A stretch of 64,000 bases of DNA, taken from the NCBI RefSeq assembly GCF_000235605.1, contig NC_016584.1, forward strand, positions 360,001 through 424,000. The letters run 5' to 3'. This DNA is from Desulfosporosinus orientis DSM 765. GTDB taxonomy: Bacteria > Bacillota > Desulfitobacteriia > Desulfitobacteriales > Desulfitobacteriaceae. This document shows positions 26,137-36,201 of this stretch, piece by piece. Below the pieces are notes generated by a model. The model saw only the letters and a program-made list of their open reading frames with translations, was not told the DNA's origin and made no database searches. The position numbers and the translations under genes are program-made. Every line of letters begins with the position of its first letter. The first letter of the stretch is position 1.

Positions 26137-28890
26137 TTGTTAGAAAATAACAATGATGATGTACTGGAAAATGACGAAGGTGATGTTTTTTTGGCTAAGG
26201 GAAAACTTACAATTTTCTTAGGAGCAGCTTCAGGTGTGGGGAAAACTTATGCAATGCTGGAAGCAGCCTTAGGAAGAGTTTCGGAAGGTATGGATGTGAT
26301 AGTAGGTCTTGTTGAAACTCATGGCAGAGCGGATACGGAGGCTATGCTTCAAGAATTGACTGTCGTTCCTCCGAAAGCTCGTGACGTTAGCGGCAGGATT
26401 GCCCACGAACTAGATTTAGATGCTATCTTGGCCCGGCATCCCCAACTCGTCTTGATCGACGAATTAGCCCATAGCAACATTGAGGGTTCTCGGCATCAGA
26501 AACGTTATATGGATGTCAAGGAACTTTTGGCTGCTGGAATTAATGTCTATACTACGTTGAATATTCAGGATTTGGAGACTCTCAATGATATTGTCACTCA
26601 GATTACTGGGGTGAAAGTTCGAGAGACGGTTCCGGACCAAATTTTGGAAACAGCAGCTCAAATTCAATTGATAGATATTCCACCTGAAGAGTTGATTCAA
26701 AGAATAAAAGATGGGAAAGTTCATGTTCCTGAGGAAGAAACAGATAGTTTAAAAAATTTTTTTCGGCCGGGCAATATCAACGCCTTAAGGGAGTTAGCTC
26801 TTCGCTATACAGCACAACGAGTGGATCGTCAGCTTGAGTCTTATCGCCGAGATCACGGCATTAATGGTCCCTGGCGGACAGGTGAAAAAATTTTAGTTTG
26901 CATCAGTGCCAGCCCTTTCTCAGCTCAATTAATTAGAATTGCCAAACGAATGACAGAGAAGGTACAAGGAGAATTATTGGCTGTTCATGTTGAAACTTTG
27001 CGTCGTTTTCCCAGTAATGAGGCGGAAAAAGATTCAATGGCCAAAAATCTAAGACTTGCTGAGGAAATGGGAGCAGAGGTTATCGGCTTGACCGGAAATA
27101 GTGTTGCGGAAGCTATTGTGGAGTTAGCAAGAAAACGTAATGTTTCTGAGATTATTATTGGAAAGCCGGAGCATACCCGTTTTTGGGAACTGATTCATGG
27201 ATCTGTTGTGGATAAAGTGATACGGCAAAGCCAGGGAATCAGCATTCATGTTATTCCTGGGAGTCAACAAGATGCAGGAACGACTAGAATTCATGCAGGG
27301 TGGTCGTGGAATGACGACAAGGATGAGGTGCCTTGGTGGAAATCTCCCCAGGTAATTCCTTATTTGGCCTCAAGTTTGCTTGTGATTTTATTGACCTTTT
27401 CGATATCATTGGTGAGTTCTTTCTTGGGATTAGTCAATATTTCTTTGATATATATACTTCCTATTTTAATGATTGCGGCACGTTGGGGGATCCTTCCGGC
27501 CATTGTAACAGCTTTAATGGGGACCCTTGCCTTTGACCTTTTTTTTGTTCCTCCCCTCTTTAAATTTACTGTTGCTGATTTGCGTTATCTTATCAGTTTT
27601 GCCATTTTTATGTTGGTTGGACTAATTACCGGAACTTTATCGGATCGTTTAAAAAAACAAGTTAGCTACTCAAGACAGAGAGAAAATAGTATTTCAGCTC
27701 TGTATTCTTTAAGTCGGGACATCGCTGCCGTTGATAACCTTGAGGCAGTCTTGGAATGTATTGTAAGTAATGTTTCCAAAACTTTAGAGGGGCAAGTGAT
27801 GTTGCTTCTGCCTAATGAAAACGCCCAATTAGTGTTAAAAAAGGACTCGGGTATCAATAATCTCTTTGATGATCGCGAGTTCCAAGTTGCTTCTTGGGTT
27901 TATGAAAGAGGCCTAAAAGCCGGAAGAGGGACGGAGAGCTGGGGCAAGGCAAAAGCTCTGTTTCTGCCCTTGAGTACAGAACAAGGGACTCAGGGAGTTC
28001 TTGGGATTTACAGTAATGCACGTAATTATCAATTAGCCTCAGAACAAATTGGCTTATTAGAGGCTTTTGCGGGATTAGCTGCCATGGCTATTAATCGAAT
28101 TAAATTAGCTGAACAGGCTAGAGTATCTCTTTCTTTGGTAGAGTCTGAACGTTTACGGACAGCACTTTTTAATTCTCTTTCTCATGATTTAAGGACACCT
28201 CTGGCTTCCATCATTGGAGCAAGCACCGGACTGCTGGAAGATCAAAATGTTTATAGTCCTGAGGTTCGCAAGGAATTGCTGAAAACCATTCTTCATGGTG
28301 CCGAAAGGATGAATAGGTTTATAAGCAACTTACTGGACATGGCTAGGCTTGAGAGCGGCATGTTGCGTCTGAATAAGGAATGGTGTGATCTTCAAGATAT
28401 TATTGGAGTAGCCATTAATCGCTTGGGGGAACTTTTAACTCGTAGGCCATTGGAGATCAACATTCCAGAAGGGTTGCCCTTGGTTCAGGCCGATGGTATT
28501 TTAATTGAGCAGGTACTGATCAATTTGTTGGATAATGCCCTAAAGTATTCTGAAGTAGGCAGCAAAATTATAATCTCTATTCGGCAAAATGAAAAAAGCT
28601 TGGAAATTGTGGTGGCCAACCGAGGGCATAGTATTCCTGAGGCCGATTTAAGCAAAGTTTTTGATAAATTTTACAGGCTTAGTTCTCCCCTTCAAGTTAG
28701 TGGATCCGGACTTGGCCTCGCAATATGCAAAGGGCTTATCGAAGCTCATGGCGGGGAGATTTGGGCCGACAACAATAAACTTGGCGGAGTAACCATAACC
28801 TTTACCTTGCCTTTAAACGACCAATTTTTTGGTATGGTACCTGAAATGTTGAAGGAGAGCCTTGAGTTCCGTGAAAGGAATGACAGTTGA
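26137..28890 (+). CDS. kdpD: KdpD-type sensor histidine kinase
   Basis: Potassium/osmotic sensor kinase, 917 aa. Order: KdpD domain with Walker A GAASGVGKT (~29-37) and LIDELAHSN, a universal-stress-protein-like domain (~245-365), four close-set helices (~395-510), GAF (~520-660), HisKA with His683 in LSHDLRTPLASIIG, and ATPase GSGLGLAICKGLIEAHGG. TTG 26137 is the first usable start but has only a weak ribosome binding site. kdpE overlaps its end by 29 bases. No kdpFABC pump is present; the operon continues into KtrBA, so that is its likely target. Confidence 0.93.
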   Translation: MLENNNDDVLENDEGDVFLAKGKLTIFLGAASGVGKTYAMLEAALGRVSEGMDVIVGLVETHGRADTEAMLQELTVVPPKARDVSGRIAHELDLDAILARHPQLVLIDELAHSNIEGSRHQKRYMDVKELLAAGINVYTTLNIQDLETLNDIVTQITGVKVRETVPDQILETAAQIQLIDIPPEELIQRIKDGKVHVPEEETDSLKNFFRPGNINALRELALRYTAQRVDRQLESYRRDHGINGPWRTGEKILVCISASPFSAQLIRIAKRMTEKVQGELLAVHVETLRRFPSNEAEKDSMAKNLRLAEEMGAEVIGLTGNSVAEAIVELARKRNVSEIIIGKPEHTRFWELIHGSVVDKVIRQSQGISIHVIPGSQQDAGTTRIHAGWSWNDDKDEVPWWKSPQVIPYLASSLLVILLTFSISLVSSFLGLVNISLIYILPILMIAARWGILPAIVTALMGTLAFDLFFVPPLFKFTVADLRYLISFAIFMLVGLITGTLSDRLKKQVSYSRQRENSISALYSLSRDIAAVDNLEAVLECIVSNVSKTLEGQVMLLLPNENAQLVLKKDSGINNLFDDREFQVASWVYERGLKAGRGTESWGKAKALFLPLSTEQGTQGVLGIYSNARNYQLASEQIGLLEAFAGLAAMAINRIKLAEQARVSLSLVESERLRTALFNSLSHDLRTPLASIIGASTGLLEDQNVYSPEVRKELLKTILHGAERMNRFISNLLDMARLESGMLRLNKEWCDLQDIIGVAINRLGELLTRRPLEINIPEGLPLVQADGILIEQVLINLLDNALKYSEVGSKIIISIRQNEKSLEIVVANRGHSIPEADLSKVFDKFYRLSSPLQVSGSGLGLAICKGLIEAHGGEIWADNNKLGGVTITFTLPLNDQFFGMVPEMLKESLEFRERNDS

Positions 28891-29575
28891 AATGGAAAAA
28901 ACAGGTCAGAGGATTCTGATTATTGATGATGAAGCACAGATTCGGAAATTTTTACGGGTAGCTTTGACAAGCCATGGCTATGTGGTTAAAGATGTTAAGA
29001 CCGGCCGGGAGGGGCTTGAATCCGTGGCCTTATTTGGACCGGATTTGGTGGTTCTTGACCTGGGACTGCCTGATATTGACGGATTAAAGGTTGTGCGTCA
29101 GCTGCGGGAATGGACGAAGGTTCCCATTATCATTCTTTCCGTTAAAGAGCAGGAGAGCGATAAGATTGCAGCTTTGGACTTTGGTGCGGATGATTATGTA
29201 ACAAAGCCTTTTGGCATGGGGGAATTGTTAGCACGTATCCGAGCAGCTATTCGTCACACTGCCGGAACGGATGAACAGCCAATTTTGCACTTTGACGACT
29301 TGACCGTTGACCTCTTGCATAGGCGGGTGTTTAGAGATAATCAGGAAATTAAGCTTACCTTAACAGAGTATGAGATCGTGAAAAATCTAGCCATCAATGC
29401 AGGAAGAGTCGCTACTCATAATCATTTGTTACGCACGGTTTGGGGACCGTCCTATGAAAAGGAAGTCCAATATCTGCGGGTTTATATTGGGCAGATTAGA
29501 CGGAAATTAGAATGCGATCCATCTCGCCCCAGGCATATCATTACTGAACCAGGGGTTGGATACCGCTTATTATAA
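28862..29575 (+). CDS. kdpE: KdpE-type response regulator
   Basis: OmpR-family transcription factor that takes phosphate from KdpD. The receiver begins RILIIDDEAQIRKFLRVAL, with the acceptor aspartate in LVVLDLGLPDIDG and the switch lysine in YVTKPFG. A winged helix fills the C-terminal 95 residues, ending RRKLECDPSRPRHIITEPG. The start is uncertain: TTG 28862 (AAGGAG close upstream), GTG 28871, ATG 28880 and ATG 28892 are all in frame. The overlap with kdpD implies coupled translation. Confidence 0.92.
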   Translation: MSSVKGMTVEMEKTGQRILIIDDEAQIRKFLRVALTSHGYVVKDVKTGREGLESVALFGPDLVVLDLGLPDIDGLKVVRQLREWTKVPIIILSVKEQESDKIAALDFGADDYVTKPFGMGELLARIRAAIRHTAGTDEQPILHFDDLTVDLLHRRVFRDNQEIKLTLTEYEIVKNLAINAGRVATHNHLLRTVWGPSYEKEVQYLRVYIGQIRRKLECDPSRPRHIITEPGVGYRLL

Positions 29576-29601
29576 GGAGACCTACTTGGAGGGAAAAGGG
29601 T

Positions 29602-30936
29602 TTGAACGCATTGGGAAAGATTATGTCACCATCTCGAGTTTTGGTTTCCGGATTTGCTTCACTTATTTTGTTAGGGGGAATTTTACTAACCTTACCGCAA
29701 GCAACTCAGGATGGACTGGGCTTACCTTTTATGAATGCCATTTTTACAGCAACCTCCGCAGTTTGTGTTACAGGATTAGTAGTAGTGGATACGGGGACGA
29801 CTTTTACACCTTTTGGGCAAGGGGTTATTTTAGTTCTAATTCAAGTAGGCGGATTGGGCTTCATGACCTTTGCTACATTATTTGCCATGATTTTAGGGAA
29901 AAGAATTACTCTTAAAGAACGCTTACTTCTTCAAGAGGCCTTAAATCAAGTTTCAATTGAGGGAGTGGTTCGCTTAGCCAAATCGGTTTTGCAGATCTCA
30001 TTTGCTATTGAAGGTGTGGGGGCACTCATTTTGGCTTTACGCTGGCATTCAGATTTTGGTTGGAGCAAGGCACTTTATTATGGTGTTTTCCATTCTGTTT
30101 CGGCGTTTAATAATGCTGGGTTTGATCTTTTTGGCAATTTTTCAAGTCTTACGGCCTTTGTTGGAGACCCCATCATCAATATCACGATCATGGTTTTAAT
30201 TGTTCTGGGAGGATTGGGCTTTATAGTTTTGGCTGAGCTGCTTGAACATAAGAAAAAGTTTAGGCTTCATACTAAAATTGTCTTAAAGGTTTCAGGTTTT
30301 TTGATTTTGTTCGGGGCAGGCTTAATTCTGATAATGGAGTATTCAAACCCAAAGACTTTAGGACCCCTTCCATTCGGGACAAAGGTTATGGCTGCCCTTT
30401 TCCAATCTGTCTCCCCTAGGACGGCAGGCTTTAATACAATTGATTTGTCGGGGATGTATAACACGACCTTGCTTTCCATGATTGTGCTCATGTTTATTGG
30501 TGCTTCGCCCGGATCCACTGGTGGAGGTATTAAAACAACAACTTTTATAGCGATTGTTTTATCTGTTTTGCGAACCTATCGGAGTGATCCACATGTTGTT
30601 ATTGAGGGGCGGACTCTCCCTAAGGATGTTATCCAAAAAGCTTGGGCTATTACAACTTCTGCGTCCTGCTTAATCTTTATTATTATCTCAGTCCTTTCCC
30701 TTACGGAAAATACAGATTTATTAACGGTACTATTTGAAGTGACGTCAGCTTTTGGTACAGTTGGTCTTTCTCTTGGACTTACCCCTTATCTCTCGGGTCT
30801 TGGCAAAATTGCCATAATTATAACGATGTTTATTGGGCGAGTGGGACCGCTGACTCTGGCCTTTGTACTCTCTAGGAAAAAAAGTAAACAGTCATTGCAC
30901 GTTAAATATCCGGATGAACGAATTATGATTGGCTAG
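29602..30936 (+). CDS. ktrB: Potassium uptake channel subunit, KtrB/TrkH family
   Basis: Membrane pore of a K+ (or Na+/K+) uptake system, 444 aa. Four M1-P-M2 repeats carry selectivity-filter-like loops: ATSAVCVTGLVVVDT, SVSAFNNAGFDLF, SVSPRTAGFNTIDLS and EVTSAFGTVGLSLG. The conserved glycines V-T-G-L, N-N-A-G-F, T-A-G-F and T-V-G-L are all present. TTG 29602 follows GGAGGG. KtrA starts 11 bases downstream. A KdpDE pair directly upstream is unusual for this transporter. Confidence 0.92.
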   Translation: MNALGKIMSPSRVLVSGFASLILLGGILLTLPQATQDGLGLPFMNAIFTATSAVCVTGLVVVDTGTTFTPFGQGVILVLIQVGGLGFMTFATLFAMILGKRITLKERLLLQEALNQVSIEGVVRLAKSVLQISFAIEGVGALILALRWHSDFGWSKALYYGVFHSVSAFNNAGFDLFGNFSSLTAFVGDPIINITIMVLIVLGGLGFIVLAELLEHKKKFRLHTKIVLKVSGFLILFGAGLILIMEYSNPKTLGPLPFGTKVMAALFQSVSPRTAGFNTIDLSGMYNTTLLSMIVLMFIGASPGSTGGGIKTTTFIAIVLSVLRTYRSDPHVVIEGRTLPKDVIQKAWAITTSASCLIFIIISVLSLTENTDLLTVLFEVTSAFGTVGLSLGLTPYLSGLGKIAIIITMFIGRVGPLTLAFVLSRKKSKQSLHVKYPDERIMIG

Positions 30937-30947
30937 GAGGAAAATTT

Positions 30948-31598
30948 GTGCGCAAACAATTTGTGGTTATCGGCTTAGGACGGTTTGGCTCAAGTGTTGC
31001 CAGAACTCTTATGAAATTAGGCCACGAAGTTCTTGCTTTAGATAAGAATGAGCAGGCGGTTCAAGGGTTGATGCATGATGTTACTCAAGCGGTTCAGGCT
31101 GATGCCCGGGAAGAGGAGACCCTTCGGGCATTAGGGGTAAGAAACTTAGACGTAGGAATTGTAGGCATCGGGGATGATCTTGAAGCTAACATTCTCATTA
31201 CCTTGATGCTTAAAGAAATGGGCGTTCCCTATGTTGTTGCTAAGGCCCAATCCATTCAACACGGAAAAGTATTAGAAAAAATCGGTGCCGATAAAATCGT
31301 TTATCCGGAGCAGGATATGGGTATTCGTCTTGCCAACAATCTCAGCAGAACCAATGTGATGGACTTTATTGAGTTGTCTCTGGATTACAGCATTTTTGAG
31401 ATTATAGCACCATCTCAGTTTGTCAATAAAACTTTGGGAAAATTAAATTTGAGAGCTGTTTATAATGTGAACGTTGTAGCTATCAAAAAAAACGCCGATC
31501 AGATTGTCATTGCACCGGGTGCCAATTCAGTTGTTGAAGAAAAGGACATCCTGGTCATTGTCTGCAATAAAAAAGCACTTTCCCGCCTGCCGGATTAA
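30948..31598 (+). CDS. ktrA: Potassium uptake regulatory subunit, KtrA/TrkA family
   Basis: Cytosolic RCK-domain ring protein that gates KtrB by binding nucleotide, 216 aa. An RCK_N Rossmann domain opens with FVVIGLGRFGSSVARTL and the acidic end of strand 2 (LALDKNE). An RCK_C domain follows at ~135-216 (EIIAPSQFVNKTLGKLNLR). GTG 30948 has AGGAGGAAAA upstream. Last gene of the kdpDE-ktrBA operon. Confidence 0.93.
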   Translation: MRKQFVVIGLGRFGSSVARTLMKLGHEVLALDKNEQAVQGLMHDVTQAVQADAREEETLRALGVRNLDVGIVGIGDDLEANILITLMLKEMGVPYVVAKAQSIQHGKVLEKIGADKIVYPEQDMGIRLANNLSRTNVMDFIELSLDYSIFEIIAPSQFVNKTLGKLNLRAVYNVNVVAIKKNADQIVIAPGANSVVEEKDILVIVCNKKALSRLPD

Positions 31599-31619
31599 TA
31601 TATTCATAAGTATACGCTT

Positions 31620-31666
31620 ATAAAACCGTTGTTTTGCGCTAGCCATTGCAACGGTTTTATTTTCTT
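31620..31666 (+). terminator. Intrinsic terminator after ktrA
   Basis: Perfect 12-bp stem ATAAAACCGTTG/CAACGGTTTTAT, then TTTCTTAATTT. Confidence 0.88.
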
Positions 31667-31766
31667 AATTTGATGAGAGAGTGTAATATACTTTTTAACA
31701 TGCAATTAAAAGGAAATTATTGTGGAACAAGTTTGCGAATAATAGTGAGAATTTTCAAAAATGGTA

Positions 31767-31829
31767 CAAATGCTGCAAAAGAAGCATCATTGCGGCAAAT
31801 TTGAAAAATGCAAAAGATGATAAGATAAT
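31767..31829 (+). promoter_or_regulatory. Candidate promoter and activator site of the first BCCT gene
   Basis: TTGAAA (31801-31806), 17 bases, GATAAT (31824-31829). Directly upstream, 31767-31796 matches the mtgA upstream site at 20 of 30 positions (shared CAAATG, AAAA, AGCAT and TG blocks). The site ends four bases before the -35, the position of an activator that touches polymerase. Confidence 0.5.
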
Positions 31830-31861
31830 AGTGATGATGCACAATCATGGGGGGAGGAAGT

Positions 31862-33367
31862 ATGAGCAACAAAAAAGGTTTTCTTGGCAACATTGATCGA
31901 CACATTTTCTTTATTTCAGCAATGATCATGGTTGTATTTGTCTGTTGGACACTAATTCAGCCTAAAGAGGCAAGCTTAACCTTCGACTCAGTACAAACCT
32001 TTATAACCAAGAATTTCGGCTGGAGTTATTTATTAGGCGTATCATTTTTTCTACTATTTGCCTTGTTTATTGCTGCCAGTAAATTTGGAACGATTATCTT
32101 AGGCAAGGATGGGGAAAAGCCTGAGTATAGCACTTTAAGTTGGTTTGCCATGCTCTTTGCAGCAGGAATGGGAATCGGATTGGTCTTTTGGGGAGTAGCC
32201 GAACCAATGACTCACTATGCTAAGCCCCCTTATGGACAACCGTCAAGTATTGAATCGGCCCAAATAGCCATGCGCTATACCTTTTTCCATTGGGGTCTCC
32301 ATCCTTGGAGTGTTTTTGCAGTGGTAGGCTTGGCTATGGCCTATTTTCAGTTTCGTAAAGGACTGCCGGCTTTAGTGAGTTCCACTCTTTATCCGCTACT
32401 GGGTGAAAAGGGGATTAAGGGGTGGATTGGCAAGTTGGTAGATATTTTATCCGTGTTTGCAACTATATTTGGGGTGGCAACATCATTAGGCTTAGGGGCT
32501 ATGCAGATCGGTACAGGTTTAAGTTATGCTTATGGAATACCCACCAATACTACAACAACAGTGGTCATTATCCTCATAATTACTGTGTTATTTATAACGT
32601 CGGCAGTAACCGGGATTGAGAGGGGAATTAAATTTCTCAGCAATACTAATATATTGCTTCTTTTTCTTATTTTAACTTTTATGTTATTTGTTGGTCCGAG
32701 TAGGTTTATTCTAAATGGATTTACTGAAACAATCGGATCCTATGCACAAAATATCATTCAGATGAGTTTCTGGGCTGATGCTTATGAGACGAATCCAGGC
32801 TGGGTTGGGGGATGGACAATCTTTTACTGGGCTTGGTGGGTCGCTTGGGGTCCATTTGTTGGTGCCTTTATTGCTCGGATTTCCCGAGGGAGATCTGTAA
32901 GAGAGTTTATCTTAGGTGTTGTCATTGCACCGACGCTAATGAGTTTTATATGGGTCGGTGTCATGGGAAACAGCTCTCTGTATGTGGATGTTATTGAGCA
33001 CGGGGGTATTGCAGCTCAAGTAGCTAAGGATATTAGCACAGCTATTTTTGTGATGTTTCAGTACTACCCGTTGTCAGGTGTTTTGACAACCCTGACTACC
33101 CTGATTATAGCCGTCTTTTTTATTACTTCTGCGGATTCGGCGACATTTGTCATGGCTATGTTCACTTCCGGAGGGGAGTTAAATCCTACGGCCGGCCTAA
33201 AAATTACTTGGGGTCTGATAGAAAGTGCAGCAGCCATTGCGTTGATGATCGCCGGAGGACTCAGTGCATTGCAGACAGCCTCTATTACTGCAGCCTTTCC
33301 CTTCATGTTTGTCATGTTTGCTATGACGGCGGCTCTTGTCAAGGCTTTTAGAGAAGAGTTGAAATAG
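31862..33367 (+). CDS. BCCT-family transporter, probable glycine betaine importer
   Basis: A 501-aa secondary transporter with 12 helices, which takes up quaternary ammonium compounds with Na+ or H+. It has the glycine stretch AAGMGIGLVFWGVAEPM and the tryptophan box WTIFYWAWWVAWGPFVGAF that lines the betaine pocket, plus ITSADSATFVMAM. ATG 31862 has GGGGGGAGG close upstream. It lies between the potassium operon and the methyltransferase operon, which fits both osmoprotection and betaine catabolism. It is transcribed alone. Choline or carnitine cannot be ruled out. Confidence 0.88.
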   Translation: MSNKKGFLGNIDRHIFFISAMIMVVFVCWTLIQPKEASLTFDSVQTFITKNFGWSYLLGVSFFLLFALFIAASKFGTIILGKDGEKPEYSTLSWFAMLFAAGMGIGLVFWGVAEPMTHYAKPPYGQPSSIESAQIAMRYTFFHWGLHPWSVFAVVGLAMAYFQFRKGLPALVSSTLYPLLGEKGIKGWIGKLVDILSVFATIFGVATSLGLGAMQIGTGLSYAYGIPTNTTTTVVIILIITVLFITSAVTGIERGIKFLSNTNILLLFLILTFMLFVGPSRFILNGFTETIGSYAQNIIQMSFWADAYETNPGWVGGWTIFYWAWWVAWGPFVGAFIARISRGRSVREFILGVVIAPTLMSFIWVGVMGNSSLYVDVIEHGGIAAQVAKDISTAIFVMFQYYPLSGVLTTLTTLIIAVFFITSADSATFVMAMFTSGGELNPTAGLKITWGLIESAAAIALMIAGGLSALQTASITAAFPFMFVMFAMTAALVKAFREELK

Positions 33368-33403
33368 AAAAATTTAATTAAGAATTTATAGGCATTTTTT
33401 ATA

Positions 33404-33443
33404 GAGACTTTATACTTAACCGTAAGTATAAAGTCTCTTTTTT
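33404..33443 (+). terminator. Intrinsic terminator after first BCCT gene
   Basis: Perfect 15-bp stem GAGACTTTATACTTA and its complement around a four-base loop (ACCG), then six T. Confidence 0.92.
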
Positions 33444-33530
33444 GAAAAAAACACTCAATTTATTGTTAATATCAAAAATGTGAAAATAGTATTAAAAAAA
33501 ATAAATAATCCGAATTTTCATTTTTAGCCT

Positions 33531-33590
33531 CAAATGTAGTAAAACGAGCATAAATGTAGTGTTAATGTACGAGAAATATGGTGTTATGAT
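33531..33590 (+). promoter_or_regulatory. Candidate activator site and promoter of the mtg operon
   Basis: Two direct repeats AAATGTAGT at 33532-33540 and 33552-33560, exactly 20 bases apart (two helical turns). A weak -35 TTAATG (33562-33567), 17 bases, and a TATGAT -10 (33585-33590) follow at once. This is the geometry of an AraC-type activator bound next to a poor -35. The 156 bases after the -10 form a leader with small hairpins (for example ACCTT-ttc-AAGGT near 33643); no known riboswitch was recognised in it. Confidence 0.5.
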
Positions 33591-33746
33591 GAATGCATAG
33601 TTAGTCCGAAAGATTGCTTTGAGTCATGGCAGGCAGGGGGTGACCTTTTCAAGGTTTAAAGAACACACTGATAAATTCATGTGAGTTCGTATCTCGATGT
33701 ATCAGAAGATTAATGGTTTTAAAACAAAAAAATGGGGGAATTTTGA

Positions 33747-34667
<921 letters not shown>

Positions 34668-34723
34668 TCAGTGCTTAGGTTTTTCATTGGAAAATACATG
34701 CAAACTTTAAAGGGGTGTTTGTT

Positions 34724-36142
34724 TTGAGAAACTTGCCAAAGTATAATGTTTTAACTGAAGAACAGGTACAGATAATCCATGATGAATCGATGAAAATTCT
34801 TGAAGAAATCGGTATGGATTTTGAATATGAACCTGCTTTGGAAGTCTTTAAAGCCCAAGGGTTAAAGGTAGAAGGAGACCGAGTTTATTTTACAAGGGAA
34901 TTCATTGAGGGAAAAGTAAAACTGGCACCAGCTGAATTTACGCTCTATGCACGTAATCCTGAACACAATGTAGTCTGCGGCGGCAATAACATAATCTATA
35001 TGCCCGGTTATGGAGCACCCTTTATCCAATTAGCTGACGGTACTCGCCGCAAGAGTATAATGCAAGATTATGATAATATCGTTAAATTAGCCGGGGCCAG
35101 CAAAAACTTGCATATGACCGGAGGAACAGTGGCTGAACCTCAAGATATCCCCGATGAAATACGACATCTAAAAATGATCTACAGTTCTATTAAAAATTCA
35201 GATAAGTGTTTTATGGGCAGCGCCGAAGGACGGGAACGTGCTGAGGATTCCATCGAAATGGCAGCTTTGCTGTTTGGAGGCAAAGATGTCATTAAAGAGA
35301 AACCCGTACTCATTTCATTAATTAACTCACTGACTCCTTTGAAGTATGATGAGAGAATGCTGGGAGCCTTAATGGCCTATGCTGAAGCTGGACAGGCGGT
35401 TGTTATTGCTTCTCTGGTTATGGCCGGATCAACGGGACCTGCGGCTTTAGTGGGTACCTTAGCACTGCAAAATGCCGAGGTATTAGCAGGTATTGCTCTG
35501 GCTCAAAGTATTAATCCCGGAACACCGGTGGTATATGGTTCAACTTCATCTCTTAGTGATATGCGTTCAGGCAGCCTTTCTATCGGAAGTCCGGAAACAG
35601 CATTGTTTATATCTGCTAGTGCTCAAATTGCCCGTTTCTATGGTGTTCCCAGCCGTTCCGGCGGAGGACTGAATGACTCTAAGATTGTAGATGCTCAAGC
35701 CGGTTATGAATCCATGATGACCTTGATGGCAGCCAGCCTAACAGGTATCAACTTTGTTCTTCATACTGCTGGAATTTTACAATATTTCATGGCTATATCC
35801 TATGAGAAGTTTATGATGGATGATGAGATGGCTGGGATGCTCTTGCACTATTTAAAAGGATTTAACTTTGATGAGGACGGTCAAGCTTATGATGTTATTA
35901 AAAATGTCGGACCGGGGGGGCATTTCCTTACTCAAAAACATACCCGCAAAAACCATAAAAAAGAGTTTCGTAATCCTCAATTAAGTGATCGTTCTGCCTT
36001 TGATGCATGGTCTAAGGAAAAATTGGATACCAATCAAAGAGCTCATAAACAATGGCAAGAGGTTTTGGCCAACTACGTTCCACCTGCACTAGATGCAGAA
36101 ATCGATAAAAAACTCCTTGATTATATCGCAAAACGATCTTAA
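34724..36142 (+). CDS. mtgB: Non-pyrrolysine MttB-family methyltransferase, probable glycine betaine:corrinoid (MtgB)
   Basis: Takes a methyl group from glycine betaine and passes it to the corrinoid protein, leaving dimethylglycine. The 472-aa protein belongs to the trimethylamine methyltransferase superfamily (LTEEQVQIIHDESMKILEEI at the N-terminus, PGYGAPFIQLADGTRR, YGSTSSLSDMRSGSLSIGSP). The frame is complete without an in-frame TAG, so it has no pyrrolysine and belongs to the MtgB-like group. TTG 34724 is set by AAGGGG (34710-34715). Flanked by mtgA and a corrinoid protein. Other quaternary amines such as carnitine or proline betaine remain possible. Confidence 0.87.
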   Translation: MRNLPKYNVLTEEQVQIIHDESMKILEEIGMDFEYEPALEVFKAQGLKVEGDRVYFTREFIEGKVKLAPAEFTLYARNPEHNVVCGGNNIIYMPGYGAPFIQLADGTRRKSIMQDYDNIVKLAGASKNLHMTGGTVAEPQDIPDEIRHLKMIYSSIKNSDKCFMGSAEGRERAEDSIEMAALLFGGKDVIKEKPVLISLINSLTPLKYDERMLGALMAYAEAGQAVVIASLVMAGSTGPAALVGTLALQNAEVLAGIALAQSINPGTPVVYGSTSSLSDMRSGSLSIGSPETALFISASAQIARFYGVPSRSGGGLNDSKIVDAQAGYESMMTLMAASLTGINFVLHTAGILQYFMAISYEKFMMDDEMAGMLLHYLKGFNFDEDGQAYDVIKNVGPGGHFLTQKHTRKNHKKEFRNPQLSDRSAFDAWSKEKLDTNQRAHKQWQEVLANYVPPALDAEIDKKLLDYIAKRS

Positions 36143-36201
36143 TTATCCTGATACTGGTTTAAAAAACCAAAATTAATGAAAAAGTGGGAGGACAAATTAC
36201 A

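Noticed and set aside
33630-33660. Sigma-54 promoter at TGGCAGGCAGGGGG upstream of mtgA
   Set aside because: The -12 GC element is not at the required spacing; a sigma-A type pair at 33562/33585 fits better.
34724-36142. Pyrrolysine (in-frame TAG) in the MttB-family gene
   Set aside because: The frame is complete over its full length with no in-frame TAG, and the product has a normal C-terminus.
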